This document shows, piece by piece, positions 48,736-59,300 of a stretch of DNA of 64,000 bases; the stretch's first letter is position 1, and each line of letters begins with the position of its first letter. The position numbers and the translations under genes are program-made. Below the pieces are notes generated by a model, which searched no databases, had not been told where the DNA came from, and saw only the letters and a program-made list of their open reading frames with translations. The stretch spans positions 1-64,000 of the forward strand of contig JAWRVZ010000243.1 in the NCBI GenBank assembly GCA_037043235.1. The letters run 5' to 3'. Source of the stretch: Rhodeus uyekii. Taxonomy: Eukaryota; Chordata; Actinopteri; Cypriniformes; Acheilognathidae.

Positions 48736-49602
48736 CACAACTACCTAGTAACATCATAGCAACCAACCCAGATACCCTAGCAACTGCCTAGCAACGCCTT
48801 AGTAACCACCCTGTTTACCCTAGCAACTGCTTAGCAACCACCCAAAATACCCTAGCAACTGCCTAGCAACCAATCAGGATACCCTAGCAAACACCCCAGT
48901 TACCATAGCAACCACCTAGCAACCGCCCCAGATACCCTAGCAACTGCCTAGCAACGCCCTAGCAACCACCCTGTTTACCCTAGCAACCGCCTAGCAACAC
49001 CCTAGCAACCACCCAAAATACCCTAGCAACTGCCTAGCAACACCCTAGCAACCACCCAAAATACCCTAGCAACTGCCTAGCAACACCCTAGCAACCACCC
49101 TGTTTACCCTAGCAACCGCCTAGCAACACCCTAGCAACCACCCAAAATACCCTAGCAACTGCCTAGCAACACCCTAGCAACCACCCAGGATACCCTAGCA
49201 ACCACCTAGCAACACCCTAGCAACCACTCTGGTTACCCTAGCAATCACCTAGCAACACCTTAGCAACCACCCCGGATACCTAAGAAACTCCTTAGCAACA
49301 CCCTAGCAACCACCCAGGTTACCCTAGCAACCACTCCAGTTACCCTAGCAACACCCTAGCAACCACTCTGATTACCCTAGCAACCACCCCGGATACCCTA
49401 GCAACCGCCTAGCAACACCTTAGCATCCATTCTGGTTACCCTAGCAACCACCCCAGTTACCCTAGCAACCACCTAGCAACACCCTAGCAACCACTCTGGT
49501 TACCCTAGCAACCACCTAGCAACACCTTAGCAACCACCCCGGATACCTAAGAAACTGCCTAGCAACGCCCTAGCAACCACCCAGAAGACCTTAGCAACCT
49601 GT
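48736..49602 (+). repeat. CTAGCAAC minisatellite in unit B2
   Basis: B-type variants (ACCCAAAATACC, ACCCTGTTTACC, ACTCTGGTTACC). Confidence 0.9.
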
Positions 49603-49733
49603 TAATTTCTGGTTTCGTAACGTACTTCGTAGTTAATGTTAAATTGTGCTACCAACATGCAAAATTAAAGTTTCTGGTGCGACGTTCTCAGCCAACTTCT
49701 AAAGTTTGTCTCGACGAACTTTATCCTCTCTAG

Positions 49734-51376
49734 TTTTTATTAAGTTGGCTGAGAAGCAGCCAACATATTGATATTCTAATAAACTATATAGTTATTATTA
49801 TTATTATTCTTCTGAGACCCTTTTGTTGACAGTATCTCGTCCTACAGCTTTAGTGCTACAGACCCCAAAATCAGAACAGGCCGCAGGCCTGTTCTGAATT
49901 TAGTTGCTATATCTTTTCTAAGGGATCAGACCTACGGTTTTCCTAAAAATGGCAAAAAACGCCCGAAAAAAAGTCCCATTGACTTTGCATTGCGGAATGT
50001 TCAGATTTATCAAACTCCAACTGTCTCCAAATTCAAATCTAAACACTGCAGCTGCTGAGAGTCAGTGCAGGGGCGGTTCTATAACTGTCTCTCATCCAAT
50101 CAGAATCAGTGATGCTGCCATTCTACCTTATATGGCAAAGGACAGGAAACAGGAAGTGCTTGCACTTCCTGTTTCCTGCCTCATTCCCTTCATGTTTCAA
50201 GGTAACTTACATAGGAATTTTGTATTGAATGTAACTCTGCATCACAGTATCGTACACTCAAAGGGGAGGGCTCTTTTTAATCAGGCAATCAATGAGTGTC
50301 TCAAGATCACTATGAAGCCACTCCCTAACAACCAAACAGAGTACCCTAGCAACCGTTTAGCCAGACCTATATCTCTGGATCTGAGCGTCGTAGAGACATG
50401 GGGGTTGGGTTTATTGACTCATGCTAGCAAACAGAACTGTCAACATGCTACACATGCTAGCAGTGAATAGCTACATGCTAATAGTGGTTAGCTAAGTGTT
50501 AAATTGTGCTAGGAATGCCATTGTAACTACCCAGAAGACCTCACAACTACCTAGTAACATCCTAGCAACCACCCTGGATACCCTAGCAACTGCCTAGCAA
50601 CCACCCCAATTACCCTAGCAACTGCCTAGCAACCACTCAGGATACCCTAGCAACTGCCTAGCAACCACCCAAAATACCCTAGCAACTGCCTAGCAACGCC
50701 CTAGCAACCACCCTGTTTACCCTAGCAACCACCTAGCAACACCCTAGCAACCGCCCCAGATAACCTAGCAACTGCCTAGCAACCACCCAAAATACCCTAG
50801 CAACTGCCTAGCAACGCCCTAGCAACCACCATGTTCACCCTAGCAACCGCCTAGCAACACCCTAGCAACCACCCAAAATACCCTAGCAACTGCCTAGCAA
50901 CACCCTAGCAACCACCCAGGATACCCTAGCAACCACTCTGGTTACCCTAGCAACACCCTAGCAACCACCCAAAATACCCTAGCAACCGCCTAGCAACCAC
51001 TCTGATTACCCTAGCAACCACTCTGGTTACCATAGCAACTCCTTAGCAACACCTTAGCAACCACTCTGGTTACCCTAGCAACCGCATAGCAACACCCTAG
51101 CAACCAACCCGGATACCCTAGCAACTGCCTAGCAACACCCTAGCAACCACTCTGGTTACCCTAGCAACCACCTAGCAACCCCCCCGGATACCTAAGAAAC
51201 TGCCTAGCAACGCCCTAGCAACCACCCAGAAGACCTTAGCAACCTGTTAATTTCTGGTTTCGTAACGTACTTTGTATTTAATATTAAATTGTGCTACCAA
51301 CATGTGAAATTAACGTTTCCGGTGCGACGTTCTCAGCCAACTTCTAAAGTTTGTCTCAACGAACTTTATCCTCTAG
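49734..51376 (+). mobile_element. Family B Helentron-like unit B3
   Basis: It has one copy of the 5' repeat AAGTTGGCTGAGAA at 49,742-49,755, preceded by TTTTTATT. 3' CTAG is at 51,373-51,376. It includes the TCAGAACAGGCC palindrome (49,871-49,897) and the ETS-motif palindrome. A 173-codon open frame (49,949-50,470, plus) crosses head and body but is interrupted in the sister unit B2, so I do not treat it as a gene. Confidence 0.75.
50536..51246 (+). repeat. CTAGCAAC minisatellite in unit B3
   Basis: About 0.7 kb of B-type variants. Confidence 0.9.
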
Positions 51377-53460
51377 TTATTATTATTTTTCTTCTGAGAC
51401 CCTTTTTTTGACAGTATCTCGTCCTACAGCTTTAGTGCTACAGGCCCCAATATCAGAACAGGCCGCAGCACCTTAGCAACCCATCCCATAGACTTCCATT
51501 CAAATAGATCGACTTCTATCTCTGGATAGAAAAGTCTTAGAAATTTGAGGGCGGGCTCGTATGACTCTGGGCAGCAAACTGCCAATCACCAACGTCTTCA
51601 ACACGTCCTAGCCACGCCCTAGCAACCATTATTGAGCACCTTAGCAACCAAATGCAATGCGAGATATCTTCAGTTCTGAATGTCATAGAGGCATTCTGGT
51701 TGGTTTATATCTTTCATACTCACAAGGAGCCTTTGAAGTGACATCACTGTAGCTGTGAAGCCACTCCTTAGCAACCAAACAGAGTACCCTAGCAACCATT
51801 TAGCCATAGCTGTGAAGCCACTCCTTAGCAACCAAACAGAGTACCCTAGCAACCATTTAGCCAGACCTATATCTCTGCATCAGAAAGTCGTAGAGACATG
51901 GGGGTTGGGTCTACTTGACACTCAGCCTTTGGAGTAACATCACTGTAGCTGCGAAGCCACTCCTTAGCAACCAAATAGAGTACCCTAGCAACCATTTAGC
52001 CAGACCTATAACTCTGCTTCTGAGTGTCGTAGAGACATGGTGGTTGGGTCTATTGACTCATGCTAGCAAACAGGACTTCCAGCATGCTACATATGCTAGC
52101 AGTGAATAGCTACATGTTAATAGTGGTTAGCTAAGTGTTAAATTGTGCTAGGAATGCCATAGTAACTACCCAGAAGACCTCACAACTACCTAGTAACATC
52201 CTAGCAACCACCCTGGATACCCTAGCAACCACCTAGAAACACCCTAGCAACCGCCCCAGATACCCTAGCAACTGCCTAGCAACGCCCTAGCAACCACCCT
52301 GTTTACCCTAGAAACTACCTAGCAACACCCTAGCAACCGCCCCAGATACCCTAGCAACTGCCTAACAACCAGCCTGTTTACCCTAGCAACCGCCTAGCAA
52401 CACCCTAGCAACCACCCAAAAATACCCTAGCAACTGCCTACCAACACCCTAGCAACCACCTAGGATTCCCTAGCAACCGCCTAGCAACCACTCCAGTTAC
52501 CCTAGCAACCGCCTAGCAACACCCTAGCAACCACTCTGGTTACCCTAGCAACCGCCTAGCAACACCCTAGCAACCACGTAGGATACCCTAGCAACCGCCT
52601 AGCAACACCCTAGCAACCACTCTGGTTACCCTAGCAACCACCTAGCAACACCTTAGCAACCACCCCGGATACCTAAGAAACTGCCTAGCAACACCCTAGC
52701 AACCACCCAAAATACCCTAGCAACCGCCTAGCAACCACTCTGATTACCCTAGCAACACCCTAGCAACCACTCTGGTTACCCTAGCAACTCCTTAGCAACA
52801 CCCTAGCAACCACCCAGGTTACCCTAGCAACCGCCTAGCAACACCCTAGCAACCACTCCAATTACCCTAGCAACCGCCTAGCAACCACTCTGTTTACCCT
52901 AGCAACTGCCTAACAACACCCTAGCAACCACCCAAAATACCCTAGCAACTGCCTAACAACACCATAGCAACCTCTCAGGATACCCTAGCAACTGCCTAGC
53001 AACAACCTAGCAACCACCCCACTTACCCTAGCAACCACATAGCAACACCCTAGCAACCACCCCTGTTACCCTAGCAACCGCCTAGCAACACCCTAGCAAC
53101 CACTCTGGTTACCCTAGCAACCACCTAGCAACACCCTAGCAACCACTCAAGTTACCCTAGCAACCACCTAGCAACCACTCTGGTTACCCTAGCAACCGCC
53201 TAGCAACACCCTAGCAACCACTCTGGTTACCCTAGCAACCACCTAGCAACACCGTAGCAACCACCCCGGATACCTAAGAAACTGCCTAGCAACGCCCTAG
53301 CAACCACCCAGAAGACCTTAGCAACCTGTTAATTTCTGATATCGTAACGTACTTTGTATTTAATGTTAAATTGTGCTACCAACATGCAAAATTAACGTTT
53401 CCGGTGCAACGTTCTCAGCCAACTTCTAAAGTTTGTCTCGACGAACTTTATCCTCTCTAG
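51377..53460 (+). mobile_element. Family B Helentron-like unit B4, head deletion
   Basis: Begins TTATTATTTTTCTTCTGAG. The head jumps from AACAGGCCGCA to GCACCTTAGCAACCC near 51,468, so most of the head core is missing. A segment of about 54 bp (GTGAAGCCACTCCTTAGC onward) is directly repeated at about 51,755-51,865. 3' CTAG is at 53,457-53,460. Confidence 0.75.
52178..53328 (+). repeat. CTAGCAAC minisatellite in unit B4
   Basis: About 1.15 kb. Part of its variant order is shared with the array in B5, so the two units are close relatives. Confidence 0.9.
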
Positions 53461-55379
53461 TTTTTATTATTCTTCTGAGCACCTTTTTCTGACTCTAACT
53501 CGTCCTACAGCTTTAGTGCTACAGACCCCAAAATCAGAACAGGCCGCAGGCCTGTTCTGACCAAGTGTGCTATATCTTTTCTAAGGGATCGGGGGTACGA
53601 TGTTCGCCCCAGGGGCGAAAAAGCAGCCGAAAAAACGCATTGACTTAACATTGTGACAAACTTTGACGATTAATAACTCAGAGTGAGGATATTGTAGAAA
53701 CATGTGAATCACGACATTTGAAGAGGGTGACAGCCTCTGTAAAATCATACCACACAATGGGGTGAAAGTTGTACCCCTGGGGTGCTAGAGCTGCCCAAAT
53801 TTGCCCCATAGAAATGAATGGGGAAGGCCGTCCCATGAAACACCAACTACTATGGCAAAATGCATAGGGATTTTGAATTGAACATAGGTCTGCATCAGAG
53901 CATCACAGAGACAAGGGGGAGGGCTCATTTTACTCAGACGACCAATGAGTGTCTCAGGATCACAGTGAAGCTATTAAGCCACGCCCTAGCAACCATTTAG
54001 AGCACCTTAGCAACCCATCCCATAGACTTCCATTCAAATAGTTTGACTTCTATCTTTGGATAGAAAAGTCATAGAAATTTGAGAGCGGGCTCGTAAGACT
54101 CTGGACAGCAAACTGCCAATCACCAACGTCTTCAACACTTCCTAGCCACGCCCTAGCAACCATTATCGAGCACCTTAGCAACCAAATGCAAAGCGAGATA
54201 TCTTCAGTTCTGAATGTCGTAGAGGTATTGTGGTTGGTTTATATCGTTCATACTGACAAGCAGCCTTTGAAGAGACATCAATGGCAGAGGCTTAGCCACT
54301 CCTTAGCAACCAAACAAAGAACCCTAGCAACCATTTAGCCAGACCTATATCTCTGTTTCTGAGTGTCGTAGAGACATGGGGGTTGGCTCTATTGACTCAT
54401 GCTAGCAAACAGGACTTCCAACTTGCTACATATGCTGGCAGTGAATAGCTACATGCTAATAGTGGTTAGCTAAGTGTTAAATTGTGTTAGGAATGCCATA
54501 GTAACTACCCAGAAGACCTCACAACTACCTAGTAACATCCTAGCAACCACCCTGGATACCCTAGCTACTGCCTAGCAACCACCCAAAATACCCTAGCAAC
54601 TGCCTAGAAACACCCTAGCAACCACCCAGGATACCCTAGCAACCGCCTAGCAACCACTCTGGTTACCCTAGCAATCACCTAGCAACACCCTAGCAACCAC
54701 CCAAAATACCCTAGCAACCGCCTAGCAACCACTCTGATTACCCTAGCAACACCCTAGCAACCACTCTGGTTACCCTAGCAACTCCTTAGCAACACCCTAG
54801 CAACCACCCAGGTTACCCTAGCAACCGCCTAGCAACACCCTAGCAACCACTCCAGTTACCCTAGCAACCGCCTAGCAACCACTCTGTTTACCCTAGCAAC
54901 TGCCTAACAACACCCTAGCAACCACCCAAAATACCCTAGCAACTGCCTAACAACACCCTAGCAACCACTCAGGATACCCTAGCAACTGCCTAGCAACACC
55001 ATAGCAACCTCTCAGGATACCCTAGCAACTGCCTAGCAACAACCTAGCAACCACCCCACTTACCCTAGCAACCACATAGCAACACCCTAGCAACCACCCC
55101 TGTTACCCTAGCAACCGCCTAGCAACACCCTAGCAACCACCCCGGTTACCCTAGCAACCACCTAGCAACACCCTAGCAACCACCCCGAATACCCTAGCAA
55201 CCGCCTAGCAACACCCTAGTAACCACCCAGAACACCTTAGCAACCTGTTAATTTCTGGTTTCGTAACGCATTTCATAGTTAATGTTAAATTGTGCTACCA
55301 ACATGCAAAATTAACGTTTCCGGTGCAACGTTCTCAGCCAACTTCTAAAGTTTGTCTCGACGAACTTTATCCTCTCTAG
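53461..55379 (+). mobile_element. Family B Helentron-like unit B5, last of the array
   Basis: Begins TTTTTATTATTCTTCTGAGC and has a complete head, including the TCAGAACAGGCC palindrome at 53,534-53,560. The body, minisatellite and 3' hairpin follow, with CTAG at 55,376-55,379. Next comes TTACTTTTAATATAG, unrelated single-copy sequence, so this is the right edge of the array. Confidence 0.8.
54516..55248 (+). repeat. CTAGCAAC minisatellite in unit B5
   Basis: About 0.73 kb of B-type variants. Confidence 0.9.
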
Positions 55380-56100
55380 TTACTTTTAATATAGTTTTCA
55401 AACATTCCTTTTTTATTTTAAATTATATTTATTGCAGAACATAGACATATATACAATTAAAAATAAGGGAATTGGAGCTTTGTTGAATCTCTCATGAAAT
55501 ATATTATTTTGAAGAGAATATCTATTTATACTTTTTTATTTATTGCAAGCTGCAAAATCAAATTCAGAGAGTTGAAGCTTGATTGCATCTCTTATAGTCA
55601 ACAATTCTAACGATTAAAATCAAAAGGGGTTTCCTTACATTAAATTTGCAATGGCACAGAAAAAGAAAAGAACAATGATAAGGTTAAATCCTATTTTTAA
55701 ATACTTTTAAATACAAAAAGGTAGCACTTTTTATTATTAAGAGTTAAGTTCAGCACAAAACATAGGAAAGCATAAAGGAGAATTAAGACACTCTTCAGTG
55801 AATACAAATGTTTTGCATGCAAAATAAGGAAATTAACAACACATTGAAAGAAAACGAGCTTTGGGATTTCGTAATAAAAGATGAACTCGTTGAGGACGAA
55901 ACTGTGGGTAACCGTCATAATGCTAAAGGCAGAAGAACTTAATTCGGCCGAAAATATATTGTTATATCACAATCATAAAATAAGTGGGCAGATGTTTCAA
56001 ACACTCCTTTGTGTGCTTGGATTCCCGCCATAGCTCTCAAAAGCGGAAGTGACGCAATTTCAGCTCAAACCCTTCACACGATCTCCAGACTAAAAGCTGC
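55380..56100. other. Single-copy AT-rich spacer between array and slbp
   Basis: AT-rich sequence without a credible gene. Two weak direct repeats (each with TTATTGCA followed by an AGCTT...ATCTCT segment) lie at about 55,430-55,495 and 55,540-55,600. Composition becomes GC-rich from about 56,100. Confidence 0.6.
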
Positions 56101-56104
56101 AAGA

Positions 56105-56282
56105 AACACGTGTCCGGATGACGTGAGGATCTGCAGTGGTGGGCGGGGCCTGTTGTGACGCGCCGCTCACCCCACCCCTCAGGTGTCATGTGACCGGATG
56201 TTGACGTGCACCGCGGGACGTTGGCGCGGTTTAATCCGAACCCGGGCTCGAGCGTGCAGGACGGTCGGTTTCCCTCGCAGAG
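56105..56282 (+). promoter_or_regulatory. CpG-rich slbp promoter and 5' leader
   Basis: CpG-dense stretch ending at the slbp start codon, with no TATA box. Candidate sites are GTCATGTGAC (56,185-56,194), an E-box-type palindrome with one departure from GTCACGTGAC, and GTTGGCGC just before 56,228, one base from the E2F consensus TTTGGCGC. E2F control would suit a histone-mRNA factor needed in S phase, but that is inference. The transcription start cannot be placed from sequence. Confidence 0.55.
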
Positions 56283-56341
56283 ATGTCCGAGCATCAGAGA
56301 TCCAGACCCGAGAGCGACCTCCCCCTGCCCGAGGAGAACCG
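56283..56341 (+). CDS. slbp: slbp coding exon 1
   Basis: Starts at ATG with G at -3 and encodes MSEHQRSRPESDLPLPEEN plus two bases of Arg20. Donor G|GTGAGA. No upstream in-frame start fits the family better. Confidence 0.85.
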
Positions 56342-59300
56342 GTGAGAGACTCCGCTTAAAAGCCTCCGGATTATGAGTTAGCACTAGCCTAGCACTGAGC
56401 TAGCGGTTAGCGCGCGCTTTCAAACAAATGCTTTACTCTCTTTATTCACTTCTCCCAGTTATTCATCCACATATCCATAACTCTCTTAAATGTCCAATGC
56501 TTTTTTTCCCTGCTAAGGAGGTTTGAAGTTTTGCCGCCTCCTTTTAGCGAGTAAATGAGCGTTTGGCGCCACGACACGTTCATCATAGCAATAATAACGT
56601 TGATAAGGTGGTTTTGGCGCAAAGGGATTTTTATAATTCAGCAGATTTGTATCCATGTGTGTTTAAAAGTGTTGTGCTCTAGATCCAGACTAACTCCCGT
56701 CTTGATCCCACAAATATCCTAATCTATTGTCTGAGAAATGCCCAATATTTAATAAATCAATGTAGTTATAATAAGACACTATAACTAATCAAATGTATAC
56801 CAATAACTCTAACCTCAAATCACTAACATTAAAGTTCATATTTGCGTTGCAGAAGTTTAATCTCAGTTGGCATAATTACACCTGCATTAATAATGTTGTT
56901 ATTACTTTAAAATTGGCATTGAGTCACTGAACGGATTCGGTTCCAAGCATCGATTCATTTCGTAACGAAACTTACGTTTAGTTTATTTGTGTCGTGTATA
57001 TGTTTGGGTAAGATCAAAGATCCTATCTAACCTGGGAACCAAAGATGCCATGTTTGGTAATCTAATCTTGCTCATAATTGTGAATTTGAGTCTTCAAAGC
57101 ATCTTTACTTTTGCAGACAATTATATGAATTTTTGCCATTTTGGATACAATCCTGCATTGATTTTGAATCTGGAACTGCCGTAACAAAATAAACTGCATT
57201 AGAAATGAGTTATTGGGCAGTACATTTTTACATCAAAGTACATTAATGATGTTAACAAATATATCCCACAGTCCTGTGTGTATACATATGTCCGTAAATC
57301 CACCTGATCATTTATTAATCATGTATCAACTGATTGTCTCTTCCTCATGTGCATGTTTTGTCCTGAAGGAACAAAGGCGTTTCGAGATGGTCGCACTGCA
57401 GGAAGCGTGGATCAGATGGCAGTCTGAGGAAGTCTCACGCTGAAGGAGAGCCGGCCGGGGATCTCAAGTGTTCGCAGAGCTCGCGCCGGCCGGACAGGTA
57501 ACGCCTCTCACCTTCACACAACCTCAGCTTTCTCAAGAGAGTCTTTTGTTCTGAAATATCCCTGACATGTTTCAGTATAAAACCTCTTTGCTAATTTAAT
57601 TAAATTGCATTGAGAGGCTTGCGATGGCGCTCTAGCTGTGAAAGCATGAGACCCCGCCCTTTAGAGTCTCCAAAGCCACGCCTCCTAAACATGAACGCAC
57701 ACCGCAAACGAAAGCGTCACGAGAGACTGTTAAACTGCTGCATGACTCAAAGCTCTAACAGCACAATAACCAGAGAAGAGAAGTTTCGTCCAGACCAACT
57801 TTAGAAGTTGGTTTGAGACTGCTGGACCAGAACCTTAACTGGGATTGTTACAAGGGTGTTTCTAGGCGGTTGCTATGGTAATCTGGGTGTATGCTATGGT
57901 GTTTCTAGGTGGTTGCTAGGGTATCCAGGGTGGTTGCTATGGAATTCTTGGTGTTTGCCAAAGTGATTTGTTAAGGGGTGGGTGGGTGGTTGCTATAGTA
58001 ATTTAGGTGTTTGCTTAATGTTGCTAAGGTATTCTGTGTGGTTGTTATGGCTTTGATAAAGATCCTAAAGAGCACTGGGCTGTTCCTCCTGAACACTTAA
58101 TGGTGTTGTCATCGAAACGCACACATTTGAGTCACGGTCTGATTGGAGAATAACGTCATAGGTTTCATCTCTTCCACATTACAGTAGTTTTGAACGCTGT
58201 ATGCGCTCGTTGCTTTGGTTCAGCAGGAACAGCTAATCGCACTTTCGTTTGCACTGCTCAGTGACGGATGTCTGTTTAACTTTGCGCGTCTAGCAAAATG
58301 GCTTTTGATCTCTCGCGTAGTGATTGCTATCAGACTTTCAACCGGTGTGACCCTGATCTGTGTGCAGCTTCACGACCCCGGAGAGCGAGGGATGCGTGTC
58401 CAGAGTGAGGAACTGGGGCGATGAGGTGGAGGCCGAGGAGATGCGCTCTAACGTCCGGCGGGACATGCATCGGTCTGTTCTGTGTTTAATCAAATATTAC
58501 ATGCAAGACCTTTTTATAGGATAAATGTGTATTTAATGAGTTAATATGAATGTACAGGCTGTTAATTGGTGATTGTGTTTTCCAGATACAGGAGGAGGAT
58601 TCTTGCTGTGGATTTTCCTCAAAGAGATAGAAAAATCTCATCGGGAAGGTTTGTGATTACAATGTTTTCCGCGTTTCCGTTTCCTGAAAGCTGGTGTAAC
58701 CATGTTAAAATGGTTTCTGCTAGCCATTCACATGTGGATTCCTCTTGAAGAGGTTAAACGCTGTAAAACTATATGCTTTCTAAACATCGGTTTGAGCATC
58801 TGGACTCAGGAACATTGGCACAACCATTGTTTGGGTGAACGGCAGCAAGAACTTCCTCAAAGCCCCGATACTCTTCGAGTGAAATCTAAGAGTGGTGAAA
58901 ACATGAAAGAAGTTTCAACAGCTTACTAATGTAAACTTTCCAGGTGTTTTTCTCCAGCTTATAAACGCCTTCCAACTAGCATTGGTTCACGCTGATGATG
59001 TAATAGGTGGGTGTGTCTCTGAAGCTCCGCCTCCTTTGAGCTGTAACTCTTCTGATAGATTTCTTCTGTTCAGTCTGTCGATGTCAGACGTCTGAGTGAA
59101 AGCATGAATTCACCGGAGAGCCGCTTTTTAATGGAGAATGTTGTAGTCCTAAATGAAAGACACTGACATTTTAATATAGTAATACAATATTAAAGATGAA
59201 ATGCAATCTATTGTAGTGCTTTATTAATAAATATGTGACTTCACTGGATTGCTGTGCATTTCATTCTATGCATCTGATGATACCAGAGGAGATTTACACA

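Larger units (their letters stand above)
48004..49733 (+). mobile_element. Family B Helentron-like unit B2
   Basis: Starts TTTTTATTATTCTTCTGAGC directly after CTAG, without the inverted-repeat terminus. It contains an 18-bp-arm perfect palindrome (48,337-48,374), a minisatellite, and the family B 3' end with CTAG at 49,730-49,733. Confidence 0.75.

Noticed and set aside
49949..50470. 173-codon plus-strand open frame in B3, the longest in the array
   Set aside because: It spans head, palindrome and body of the repeat. The equivalent region of B2 is broken into shorter frames, and no domain is evident.
1..55379. Autonomous Helitron/Helentron (Rep-helicase) gene
   Set aside because: No long open frame and no Rep or helicase motif was seen in any unit, so all appear non-autonomous.
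56037..56384. 115-codon minus-strand open frame over the slbp promoter
   Set aside because: It is a CpG-rich shadow frame across promoter and exon 1 with no recognisable domain. A divergent transcript cannot be excluded, but nothing supports a protein.
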